Shown here piece after piece: positions 51,439 through 62,253 of a DNA stretch of 64,000 nucleotides; the stretch's first letter is position 1; the number at the start of each line of letters is the position of its first letter. The notes under the pieces were generated by a model that searched no databases, had not been told where the DNA came from, and saw nothing but the letters and a program-made list of their open reading frames with translations. Source of the stretch: Archegozetes longisetosus (lineage: Eukaryota; Arthropoda; Arachnida; Sarcoptiformes; Trhypochthoniidae); contig JAEMBT020000003.1 in the NCBI GenBank assembly GCA_018873245.2, forward strand, positions 12,245,843-12,309,842, read 5' to 3'. Position numbers and translations under genes: made by a program.

Positions 51439-53300
51439 TCAACTTTCTCTTGAGAGGTTAACAGGAACTATACCTGTTCTAACATAAGACAATGCTTTAT
51501 ATAATACATTTCTGGCTGCGTTCATATGACGATTCCACATTTTTTACAATTTGGGCAAACTTGAAAACGAGGTGGAGATTGTGATGTTTTGCACACTTCA
51601 TAACAGTTTGAACACAATTTGGTCGTCCTGTACTCATCAGTCAAATACACCACACAATGTTCTCTTGTTCTGAACAAGGCTTCATATAACTTTTTCAGTG
51701 GTGTCTTCACATGTTCTTTGATGAATGGAGACACTTTGCCATTTCCATACGCAATAAATGTCTTATTATTAGTGTTATTGTCACTATTGTCACTTTTGTC
51801 ACGATTATTGTCACTTTTTTTCTTCTTCTTGCCCTTCTTCTCCTCTTTCCTCTTCTTGTTCCTCTCCTTCCCCTTCCTCTTTTTCTTCTTTGTGCCTACG
51901 ATTTGATTGGCTTTTTGGTCTGACTTTTTGTATCAAAATAATTTTATCTCATTTCAACTTTGAAATAACTTTTCTCGAAAACGATTGTTGTAGCTTTACA
52001 AAGTGTTTCAAAGTGAATTCAGTGTATCGCAGGTAATTATATCTCGTGCTGATCACAATTTTGGCCTCTTGTTCAATCTTTTCGCGATCATCTCTTACGG
52101 TGGTTAAGACATCTTCTGTTAATGATTTCAACTTCTTTCGATGGAACTGTTGTGTCGAACCGAAATGACGAACTCTTGTAGAGATGATTTTTTTCATCCT
52201 TACCCATTCCGTACATATATCTCGCTCCAAGATCCATACCAACAAAAGTTGAAAATTCGTTATTCATTAGTTGAGTTCTCAAACTGTCAAGTTGTTGTTT
52301 CGAGTCGGGCCTTACTCTCGCTCTTCTCAACATATGCACTGAAACGTTGATGCCGTCCGTCGAGAATGAACCAGCAAAGTATTTGTCTTGTCTGAAATTT
52401 TCAAACTTATAAATATTGAAGTATTTTGGCCAATACCCCTTTGATTTTGCTCTGAAGTTGCTGCCAATTCTATCTTCTTTGTTTTCAATCAGATAATAGT
52501 TCTTGTGGTCTATCAATTGTAAATAAAATGTGTTTTCTTCCTAAAGAAAACACAGGAAATAATTAAACGACTTTACATTTTGACGATCTTCTTGTCTCTA
52601 CTCATCTCTAAAGTTGTTGAAATTTTGTTGCAGGCTGTAAAAGAATTCAATATAGTTCCACCACTTTGCTTCGAGATCGAAAAACGTGAAATTATCTCCC
52701 AAATCGAATTCTGTTCTAAAAAATTTAAACATTGATCGACTGATGCGTCACTTTTATTATTGCGTCCTTGCTTATCGAATAACAACTTTAATATCTTTTG
52801 TAGAGACCTTTTGTCCGAACGTGAAGGCTTCAACTTGAAATATCTTTTGTCTCGCGAATACATATGAAGAATGATATTTTTCATGTTGGTCCAGAGTCTT
52901 GGCAGCATTTTGGATGAGATAAGATCTGTGTCTGCCGTTATAGAACTCTTTTTTCCCCCAATTCTTCTTCTTAAATAGCTGTATTCTTCATCCAATGGTC
53001 TTTTACCTTAAAGCTGATAGAAAAAAATTTAATGTCTTGCATCTTATCTTCGAAATTTGATCCAGATTCTAGTAGCTTGCAAGTAGTGGGAATTGATTAG
53101 AACGGAGACTTCAACCATCAGCGATGATACTTCCAAAACATTGTTGGTTATCGCTGAGGTGAGCTGTTGTTTTCTCTTACAGGATTTATTGAGGCCACAT
53201 TTGATGGTAAATGTTTCGGTTTTGAAGTTGACTTTGTTCATGCTTTTTTTCTGAGGAGGAATGTAAAAGTCACATTCGATGCTTAATCTACAAGTGTGGT
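51439..53300 (-). pseudogene. Fanzor (TnpB-like RNA-guided nuclease) gene, decayed
   Basis: Fanzors are eukaryotic homologues of the TnpB/Cas12 nucleases and are carried by transposons. The pieces run in the right order on the minus strand. The N-terminal piece is at about 53300-53044 (FTIKCGLNK with a helical region ending INSHYLQ). The middle piece is at 52995-52573. The third piece, 52516-52088, holds FAGSFSTDGINVSVHM and the RuvC-I motif FVGMDLGARY with its Asp. After a Lys/Glu-rich low-complexity linker (about 51910-51770), the end piece 51734-51522 carries GNGKVSPFIKEHVKTP, the DEYRTTKLCSNC Glu and zinc-binding cysteines, and CPNC. The RuvC-III-like motif NRHMNAARN at about 51520 is in another frame, and its usual Asp is His. 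At least four frame changes or stops separate the pieces, so it is very probably dead unless some gaps are introns. No transposase and no clear element ends were found. Confidence 0.85.
51770..51910 (-). repeat. low-complexity Lys/Glu-coding tract inside the Fanzor relic
   Basis: A purine-rich (minus strand) tract of AAG/GAA/GAC triplets lies between the RuvC-I part and the zinc-finger part of the Fanzor. It includes CAAT and GACAATAGTGACAAT-like repeats. It probably grew by slippage in what was a linker. Confidence 0.7.
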
Positions 53301-53317
53301 CGCTTATGCCACAAGCT

Positions 53318-53402
53318 TTGCAGGAAGTTGATGATGATGTTGCTATTGGTGTTGTTGCTGCTACTGATGTTGATGTTGCTGGTGGTGATGGTGGTGGTGT
53401 TG
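53318..53402. repeat. imperfect triplet repeat (GTT/GAT/GGT)
   Basis: About 85 bases of mixed GTT, GAT, GCT and GGT triplets just beyond the N-terminal end of the Fanzor relic. On the minus strand an open frame crosses it as an Asn/Ser/Thr/Ile-rich run. I regard this as simple-sequence DNA. Confidence 0.75.
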
Positions 53403-54031
53403 ACGTTTCGTTGATGAGCTAAATTCGAATTGAAATAAGTTTTTGAATCCAAGAAATAATTTAGAAAAAACAAAGTGCTGTGCAAGCGAAAGCATTAATT
53501 CTTTCAAGTATCACTTAGTTTAAGTTAAATAATTGTTTGCTCATTGCTTAAAAGTTATCATCATTGAAAGTATTGATTAGAAAGGTTAAAGTGCATTTTA
53601 AGCAAAGTATTAAAATTTGATTTAACTTAATTTAATAACGCTTTGCATAAATAAAGTTATTTAACTTTTATTGTGTTTATTAAAGAGAAGTTCAAATTAT
53701 TAGACCTAATTTTGAGCTTAGCAGTCTTGTTCACAAGTAACTCTTAAGTTAAGGGTAGCTTCAAAAACTGAACTTAATCTGACATTTAAATTTTTTCTAG
53801 ATTTAGTAGATAGAACGTTAGCGCAGTTAAGTTTTAATTGAGAAAATTTTAGACTTAAACTCGCGTTTTTTCTCATTAAGGCAATTTGGTTAAGTCACAC
53901 TTGAGCCTCAAATGCTTTTCATGAATACTGCTGCAGAAGTCTTATAGAGCTTGGGAAATACTCTTTCCTTACATAAATACACTGAAATCTTCGGTAGTTC
54001 TCTCTTTTATTTCTCTTTCAATATCACTATA

Positions 54032-54034
<3 letters not shown>
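53403..54034. other. spacer with no gene seen
   Basis: AT-rich spacer between the Fanzor relic and the (CA)n tract. No coding or structural feature was recognised. Confidence 0.5.
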
Positions 54035-54075
<41 letters not shown>

Positions 54076-54108
54076 ACGCACACGCACACGCACACGCACA
54101 CGCACACA
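54035..54108. repeat. (CA)n / (CGCACA)n microsatellite
   Basis: About 15 CA units are followed by a tract of CGCACA units. It abuts the left end of the hAT element exactly. Confidence 0.95.
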
Positions 54109-54883
54109 CAGCCGTAGCCAACAGGAGTCTAGGGGGCTATAGCCCCTTCCAAAGAATTTTCAAAACTAAGGTGAAGATCTGTACTGAGAAAAATTTCTTA
54201 CAACGGTCTGAAACTGTATTTAAAGGCAAAAAGTTTTAGGATAAATCAGAGAAGCTGTACTGTAAAGTTACCTAGAAGCCTTCATAAACCAAAGTAAAGC
54301 ACATTTATTCATGTATCAATCGATTGCCTATTGTTAAACATTAATAAAAGGTTTGATAAAAAATGGACAGAAATTTTAGTGGAAGCAAGTGCATGTCATC
54401 AGAAATCCAAGTGTTTCATGAGTTTTGAGATAATGAAACATTTTGCTACTTATTATAGTTTGAATTTAGAAAACTTAAAATCAAATTCTGAAACTGCACA
54501 ATTATTACTCAATGAATGCGAACATATTTTTAATGTTTATGTAAGACTACTTGATTATTCAAATTGAATAAAGTATGTTAAGACATCACTAACTATTGGA
54601 TGTACTAATGTCTCGTGTGAACGATTTTTCAACGTTAAAAACAGATAAAACTTTTTTTTAAGAAATTGTATGTCAAATGAAAGACTAAATAGTTTAGCCC
54701 TCATATCAATTGAAAGGAAAATCGCGTCATTTTTAAAATTTTAGATAAACTTCTTATTGAGTGTACTAAATATCATTGAAATAAAAAAAATTATACAATT
54801 GAATTAAAATCTAGTAAGTCTTATCTAAACAGAAAACGTTTCAGAGTTTTTAGCCTCCCAGACTAAGAATGCGGCCCAAGCAG
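54109..54883 (+). mobile_element. hAT-family DNA transposon, internally deleted and degenerate
   Basis: The left end is CAGCCGTAGCCA followed by AGTCTAGGGGGCTATAGCCCC-like sequence, as in many hAT ends. The right end, read in reverse complement near 54851-54883, has AGTCTGGGAGGCTA after a diverged tip, matching 12 of 14 bases of the left inner motif. Inside, a plus-strand frame (54331-54567) resembles the region before the hAT dimerisation domain (FATYYSLNLENLKS). It is followed by the dimerisation domain itself (CTNVSCERFFNVKN, then MSNERLNSLALISIE) at about 54583-54744, interrupted by stops near 54568 and 54646. The N-terminal DNA-binding and most of the catalytic part are absent. This is a dead, shortened copy of the ZMYM/hAT type. 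Confidence 0.8.
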
Positions 54884-54884
54884 T

Positions 54885-54885
<1 letters not shown>

Positions 54886-54970
<85 letters not shown>

Positions 54971-54992
54971 CCTCTCTTCTCTTCTCTTCTCT
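54886..54992. repeat. long (CT)n microsatellite
   Basis: About 80 bases of pure CT followed by CTCTC/CTTCT variants. It begins two to three bases beyond the right end of the hAT element. Confidence 0.95.
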
Positions 54993-55901
54993 AAAAAGTT
55001 GAGGTTTTATAATAATGAAGTTAATTAAAATTTGTTCTTACCTTTATTAGAGACCAAAGCCCAACAAAGCACAAAAATGACAAAAAGCACGAAAAACAAT
55101 AAAAAAAAAGCAATGAAAACTTATTATTTGACTAATAAAAAAAGAGATAGTAAACTGTTTTGATACTGCACTGCTTTGAACTGATTTAAAATCTGTATTA
55201 AAGAAAAGATTTAATAGGAAAAAGTTTGCTTAAGTTTGAAATTTGGCTCTAAAGCGAAATTTCTTAAACTTAGTGCAATAATTTAATTTTGCAAAACTTT
55301 CCTTTTGGTCTATTTTATAGTAGAGATGAATGTTCCTAAAACAATAAATTGGTCTCTAAAGGGTTAAGTTAGACAACAGTTTGTCACAACACAATTTTAG
55401 AGGATAGACAATAGGAGGCAGTAGTGAAGCAAACTGTGATTGCATCATTTGCTTGTATAGTACATTGAATGCCATTAATTGATGCGCATTTAAGTGATTA
55501 TTATTTTGATTAATTAAATGAACAATTTATGAACTAATTAAATGTAGTTTATTATTGAATATGATGTCGACCAATGCGCAACAATTCATAATAACAAATA
55601 TAATAATACTGCAATTAATACAAATTTGAATAACGAATTATACGATTGTTAGTTGAATTTGTGATAAAAACCTATTAGTGTGATTATAATTGCTATTATC
55701 ATTGCTATTATGGTTATTTAGATGTTTATGAGCGTTCTCTCAACAAAAAGTCGACACAAATTAATGAACAGGAGTTTATATAAAACAACTAAATAATTGG
55801 ATTGACCGCAACACTTGTATGACTTATATAGACATAAATTAGATTAATTCAGTTTGATAATGGAGTGCTGATTTCATTGTGGCCCTAACACTAGTATTAA
55901 T
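54993..55901. other. region upstream of the TAB2-like gene
   Basis: AT-rich sequence with no recognised coding exon. An acceptor-like ACACTAG at 55888-55894 could mean that the exon starting here is internal and that more 5' exons exist, but I could not find any. Confidence 0.45.
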
Positions 55902-56956
55902 ATGAGAATGAATCGATCGTTTGCAATGCAATCATTACAATCCCGGCCTCTCATGAGTCAATCGCAAGAATTATCTTATGTCGAAGGTTTGTATAAAATA
56001 TTTAATTTCAAATATAATTAAACTTATGCTCAGTAATAATGAAAAGTTATTACACTTGATCTTAAAATTTTGACTAAAATAATAAAAATAACCAATTGGT
56101 AGCTTTAAAAAGTCATCAAATGTCTCGTTTGGAACACATCAGAAGTGAAACGATAAAACTGAGACTTTATTTGCAAACATTACGTAATGAAGTGATGGCA
56201 TTAGAAGCAAGACAACAAAAGACATCACCAGAAGGTGTAAATTGGGCCTCAAAAGTATCAAAACTACGCGATGACAACCGAAGTCTACGCATTGAATGTC
56301 ATTGTCTTTCAATGGAAGTCGACTTGTATGCTTCCGGACAAATGCCATTAGGAATTACTGACGAAAACTTTTATAAGAATATTCCTGCGGGTCCTAATGG
56401 GCCACTTCTGGCAACGCAAACTTCATGTCCACCACTAGGAAATTCGGGAGGATCATTTAATAGACCAGTACAACCGCCCACTTATGAAGAATCGGTAATA
56501 TATCCTCCACCAAGATTTGGTCCGAACCTATCGTCGAATGACATTCTCTGTCAAGTGCCACCTGCGCCACGACCAGTTTGGCTCTCGCCTGCTGTACAAA
56601 CTGTTCAACAGCCAATCCAACAAATTGCACCTCATCCTCACTCTATTCAAAGTCCTCCACTTATTCCTCCTCGGCCTAATAGTATATCTCCTCGGACTCC
56701 ATCAGCTGTGCCGCAATCACAGACTTTAATCAATCAGAACGTGGAAGAAGGCCAGAGATGGGTCTGTGAAAAGTGTACGGTTGAAAATCATCCGGCATTA
56801 GCCTATTGCGAAGTATGCGAAATGCCGAGAAATGGGTATTTAGGTATCAACAATAATAATGATTATCATTTGATTAATCAATTTAATTGTACAAATCATG
56901 TTCAAACAGTTGATTCTAACCAATATGAATGTTATTGTCATAATTACGAACAATAG
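55902..56956 (+). CDS. Tab2: TAB2/TAB3-type TAK1-binding adaptor (3' exons, possibly 5' partial)
   Basis: TAB2 and TAB3 bridge polyubiquitin chains to the kinase TAK1 in immune and JNK/NF-kB signalling. Two exons join in frame, 55902-55986 and 56103-56956, giving about 312 aa from the first ATG. A coiled coil (YVEALKSHQMSRLEHIRSE through RIECHCLSMEVDL) matches the TAB2 C-terminal coiled coil that binds TAK1. A proline-rich stretch with a PPTYEES motif follows. Near the end comes an Npl4-type zinc finger, RWVCEKCTVENHPALAYCEVCEMPR in outline, with four Cys. The TAB2 hallmark NHPAL..CE.CEMPR is present. The residue after the key Thr is Val where TAB2 has Phe. A further 44 residues rich in Asn and Tyr follow. 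No N-terminal CUE domain was found, so upstream exons may be missing or may lie outside my recognition. Confidence 0.88.
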
Positions 56957-59071
56957 TTAGAAATCTTTTTTTCAATTGGGTTCTGAAAATAATTGATCAA
57001 AAAATCAAATTGAACTGATTTTGGCGTTAAAGTTGAAAATGTTGAATATCCTAATAATGAGATATGCTTAATACAATTAAATTAGATGAATCAGTCATAT
57101 TTAAAATTTTTTTGAATAGAGCGGCTTCTAATTTATTTTCTCTTTTGAATTTTGTTGCTTCTCAGGTACCGCTAATCGTGCATGAAATCAATAGAAATAA
57201 ATTGACATTTCATTCTTATCACTCTTACAATACATTATAAGTTTGTTTTGAATGAACGTTTCATTCATTATGTGCGAGGACTGAGAAATGATTTAAACTT
57301 GAATATGAAAATGAAATGAAAGCTCTTAAATAAATTCTATAATAAATTGATGCCAGAATAGAAAGCAATGATGAAAATTGCAATTTTCGTGTTTCTCTTC
57401 TCATTATTTGGGCGGTTATAGTGTTGGTGATGAATGAACGGAACACAACCAAAGAAGAGAACTCTATGCTCAAGATCTTTGGCACCAAATACTCGTACGT
57501 TATTCAATGAAAGTGCAGATCAAAACAATTATTAGTCAGTTTAGTATTCGGCTATAAAACTATTATTGCTTGGCTGTTGTTTGGCTTCTTTTATCATTTA
57601 AATGATTGATGGATCAATTTTTTCTGCCAATATTCAAAAATATAAAAGTAGTTTTCTTTTCTAATCTATCTCAACTCATTAATATTGAATATTTACAAAT
57701 GATTTTGTTGAAAGAATGTGTTATTAAAATTTAATTAAAAAATGATGACCTATCGAATTCAAATTTTCTGTTGCTTACGAAATATTTGTATTTCTAATCA
57801 GTTTTATTAGAAATTATGAAAAATTGAAGTCATTTAGAGGTAATTGAAAATAATCCGAATTCTTAAAGTTGAGTAGAAAGTGATGATGTGATGATTGCAT
57901 CGTTAGGAATATACGGCATCAGCACATAAGCAATTTAGCATATGTTGTGATTCCCACAACACAATTGAATCATTTTGAGTGTTGAAGAGCTCCAATTATA
58001 GGATTAAACAAAAAAGTGATTGAGTGTTTGCTACTATGGAAAAGATTGAACCGATTTCTATAGGAAACCCTATTGCAAACCATTTACAGCTATTATCGAG
58101 CAATAAAATGCGTTTCTCACAAATTGGTGAACATATTAACTATTAAGAGAAGAGAAGCAAAAGAAACCACCGATGGCTTCGACTCACACGCCATTCACTA
58201 TTTGCAATGATAACGATATATACCACTGAAGACTAGAATTTTTAACAAAGTTCTATATTGAACTTACTCAAAGTTGAGAGTTTCATTATTTGAGTATTCC
58301 CAATACTTAAGGATGACTAAGCAACGCGATTAAATGGATTATAACTGCCAATCAATATGCAAACTAATCAAAATCTAAAGGTATTAAAGAGTTCTTAAAT
58401 ATCTGTTTGTTTTGCTAATTTTATTATCGATAATAAGCAATTGCTGATGCAAAGGCCGTTCAGATTTGGTCAACTTTTGTCCGATGCAAACTACACTGTC
58501 ACGAGTCAAATATGCATAGAATATGATTAACTAATTTGATTCCCTAAGCAAATGATTTAATAAACCTAAATCAAACAACTGGTTTACGGTAAATGATTCT
58601 ATCACTTTTACTAATTTTTATGACTGATCCAAATCTGATCTTTAGACAGAGGTCAACTGAAAATAAGAATCACTTTCTCAATAGTTAGTGAATAAGTTTA
58701 ATCGTGAAACCAAAAGTTAGATATTTATATAAAATGAATCAAACTTTCACTTAATCTTTAATAATTAGTAATTTTGTAAATTTTTTTGAAATTTTGCTGC
58801 GATTATTTGTATGATATTTGTCTACTAAAAATGTGGATTTTATAATATCTATTTGATAAAATAAAACCATTAGTATTAATTGGCTACAAATCTTAAAGTT
58901 TTGCGCTAATATTAAAAAATTTGGATAGTGTTCTAGATTTGTTAGAACTATTTTCCTAGAATCAATGCAAAGATTGCATTTGCAAAGCAATTGATTAAGA
59001 CTTGGCTGAGTTTTTAAAGTATGATTACTGTTCAACTCAAACAAATGATCGAATGATTAATTGAATTGTAG
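56957..59071. other. intergenic region between Tab2 and the homeobox gene
   Basis: AT-rich. It contains a poly(A) signal for Tab2 and presumably the promoter and first coding exon of the homeobox gene. A 35-codon frame starting MEKIEPISIG at 58036 was considered as that first exon but has no phase-0 donor. Nothing else was recognised. Confidence 0.45.
57196..57201 (+). terminator. poly(A) signal of the Tab2-like gene
   Basis: AATAAA lies 240 bases after the stop codon at 56956, in AT-rich downstream sequence. Confidence 0.45.
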
Positions 59072-59991
59072 TTTTCGATCGAGAACATTATTAATGGCAG
59101 TGTTGGAAATAGTGATGAAAAAGAGAGGTTTTGGTCATCATCATTGTCTTCACTGTCTTGCAATTCAATTGAACAGCAACATAACCATCAGAATTGTATT
59201 GATTTCATAAACTATTGTCATTATTTTGAACAATTATGCGCTAATAACTCTCGCGACACTTTTTCAAATGTTGGACTGGGAACAAAGATCAAAGTGAATA
59301 CAAGTGATAATTCAACTACAATTCGACGGCCGCGACGGCATAATGTTGAAAGGAAGCCGCGACAAGCTTATAATACTAAACAACTGGAAAGACTTGAAAC
59401 AGAATTTCAGGTCAGTATGATTGAAATGATTTAGGTATTAACAATATGGTATTAATGCACAAATGCATACTCGCCAATACATAGGCCGACAAGTACTTAA
59501 GTGTCAGTAAAAGAATCGAATTATCGATCGCTTTAAACTTGACTGAAGTTCAAATTAAAACCTGGTTTCAAAATAGGAGGTATTGAACGTACAATCTATT
59601 GCTGAATAAGTAATTAAACATTCGATTTATTGGTAATGGTGGCCAGATCAGATCAGGTCATTGTTAGCTGATTTGCGGGTCAAGTGGCGAACATCTTATT
59701 ATTGGTCAGATTTCTAACTCAATTAGTACTCTATTGCTCTATAAACACAGTCATCTAATGTAATACGATATCAGTTTGAAATCAGGATATAATAAAGAGA
59801 TTACTTATTCAGTAATAGTTATTAATTGGATAATTGAACCAAGTTTTTAAAATTCATAAATTCTTTACATTAGAACTAAGTGGAAAAAACAAATGAATGG
59901 CTGGAAAAACAACATCAATAATAGCTGTAGTAATAATATTGACAAATCTAATGATTGTATGGCTCTATCATTGAGACATTGTATTATTTAG
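59072..59991 (+). CDS. NK-like (ANTP-class) homeobox transcription factor, 5' partial
   Basis: Three plus-strand exons join in frame: 59072-59410, 59485-59579 and 59874-59991. The first begins after an acceptor (TTGTAG) with FSIENII, an eh1-type motif that recruits Groucho/TLE co-repressors. The homeodomain begins about 92 residues later: [16 protein letters not shown], then [14 protein letters not shown], then [15 protein letters not shown]. It has Tyr8, Leu16, Phe20, Thr47, Trp48, Phe49, Gln50, Asn51 and Arg53. Introns cut it after residue 21 (phase 0) and inside Arg53 (phase 2). The tail after the homeodomain is only about 32 residues. Thr47/Gln50 and TKWKKQ point to the BarH/Barx/Bari/NK group. 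I favour a Bari (fly CG11085-like) orthologue but cannot verify it. The start-codon exon upstream was not found. Confidence 0.9.
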
Positions 59992-62253
59992 TTATTTGAT
60001 ATATTGTCAATAATTACTTCATAAATGAGACCAAATTCATCAATGACCCCTTCAATTGACCAACTCTCCCCCTTCAAGATTAGAATTGATTTAGAAAACA
60101 ATTTTGGTTTAGGCTGATTGCTGGATCGCAAATTTTTTGTACCTGAGAAGCAGCCGCCAAGAGACAAGTTTGGGAAGTGATCATTTGTAACTGAGTTTTT
60201 TTAAGAATTATTTTGTAAGGACTACATTGTTTTCGCTACATAAAGTTAGTTGTGCAATTCAATTTTACACATAAACGATGGAAAAACTTGCCTGAGCAAC
60301 ATTCTAGAGGCAAGTGAGCACAAAATCCAACCGAAATGCCGACAACTCGCTTTCGGGCTGCATTCTATCTGATTCTGTCATTTGAAACTTTCACCACTGA
60401 TGAGTTTTCGTATGAGAATATAATTTTTGAATGCTTTCAAATGGTTATCAATCATTGTAAATATCCAAAGCATTCAGTGTTGGGGGCTATAGATGAACGA
60501 TATTCGTGCAACGTTAAGCCTGAATTACCCCTTTCTACAGTAAGTCCAGATTGTGAACGCTATTGCATTGTATTGGACGAGATTGGGTTGGATTGATGCA
60601 TTTTAACAGCTTACCTAATGTTAAGCTCTATGGTGAATGCTAGTAAGCGTTTAGTCGGCTTTGGATTAGACCCCCGCCCCTGCATTGGGATGTGGTTTAT
60701 GCAAAACCGCTTTCTTTTCGGATGAGTAAAGATGACATGCGCTCTCTTGTCACAAATATATTAAATGAATTAAATAAGTATTGAAAACATTTGTCTATTA
60801 AATAACTATCGTTTCAATTAATATTGATATTTGTCGTTTACACTATAATAACTAAGAATTTTTCATCAAATCAATGGTAAAAATGATTAAATAAAACAAA
60901 ATATAATTAGATTACAATTAATATAATTTATTTATTCAATTAATTTAAGGCTAATTATAGTGAAGACCAAATAATGGGTATGTGTTTGAAACCTATTCTA
61001 TTGATTTATATTCTTAACAGATTAATATTGACAATAAATATCTACTCATTTATATTAATATTGACCTTATTTTTTCAAATGATTTCTTACCAATTATGGC
61101 AATACTAGTATTAAAATTGACTTATTATTTGAAAATTGACTCATTCATAATTGAACTGCATTTTGATGAAAACTAAGGTTTTTACATAAATAACTTCATA
61201 TAATTATCGGTTATTAAATATAGAAAGTATTTATAAAATAAAATTAAAATAGTATTAGTTGTTCAATTGAGATGTCATTGTTTCAATATATCTATTGGTC
61301 GTATGGACGCCGATTATGTGGTTTGAATGACAAACACATCAAAGGTATGGTATCGTGAAGTTGACCGACGCTATTCTTCTATAAATAAACAGAAGATTGG
61401 TTCAACCGAGTGCTCACTAACTTTAACTATGGATATCAAATAACTCAACGATAGATCACTAGATTTTAGATTATTTTGTGTCGTATTTCAATTAGTTGAT
61501 AGCTTTTTGCAATCCCTTTTTAGTGATCACTTTTATAAACAGTAAAACCAATTATCTGTTGGTTTAAATTTGCCATTCAATTTTTAAATCAGTCAAAGAG
61601 TCTTAAAATCTATTAATAATTTATTCTGCACATAAAAATTAGTATTTTCTGTTTTGAAAAACTAAATTAGTTAATAACTTATCTGACTCTATTTAAATGA
61701 TTATATTTTCAAATTTGAATAGTTTTGTCGATTAGATTCAAGTTTAATTGAATCGTGAAAAATGCTGATATTAATGAACCTATTGATTGAAATATTTAGT
61801 GCTAATTGTAGAATAGTGTAGAATGGCCTTTCTTATTCAAAATTGATATCTGAAAAGTTAACAAATTTATAAGCAACACTTTCTATAGTTTTGGGTAATA
61901 TTTTGTCAATACAATTGAGCAGAAGTGCAGTTGAATGAAGGTTAAATTGTGAAAAATATTTCATAAGTATGGTTTAGGATCAAATGAGTCACTCAAAAGT
62001 GTGAAAAGCAAAGCATTCATTTATTCGCCAAATATATACATGAAACAGATCATTTAATTTGAATACTTTTGACGAAAGCCGAAGATTAAGTCTGTATTAA
62101 TTAATATTATAAAATATTTAAAAAATATTGACTGTATTGGAATCAAACTTATTCTTATATAGATTGAAGCTATTTCTCTTACCAGTAGCTATTGCTAATG
62201 ATTCATTGTGATAATGATAATAACTTTTATTTATGTTAATCGTGTTTGTTTAG
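59992..62253. other. region between the homeobox gene and Mlc-c exon 2
   Basis: AT-rich. It should hold the Mlc-c promoter and first coding exon. A possible mini-exon ATGG followed by GTATGT lies at 60974-60979. A long unexplained open frame at 60336-60724 is listed separately. No other gene was seen. Confidence 0.45.
60336..60724 (+). other. unexplained open frame
   Basis: A plus-strand frame runs from ATG at 60336 for 86 codons to a TGA at 60594-60596, and stays open in the same frame to 60724. The second half is GC-richer than its surroundings. I recognise no domain, splice signal or homologue. It could be an exon or transposon fragment, or chance. Confidence 0.2.

Noticed and set aside
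51619-51923. Two plus-strand hydrophobic frames
   Set aside because: They are the reverse complement of the Fanzor zinc-finger region and its Lys/Glu tract.
53951-54142. Plus-strand frame with a His-Thr/Arg-Thr repeat
   Set aside because: It is just translation of the (CA)n/(CGCACA)n microsatellite.
58036-58143. MEKIEPISIG frame as the first exon of the homeobox gene
   Set aside because: The downstream exon needs a phase-0 donor and none occurs in this frame.
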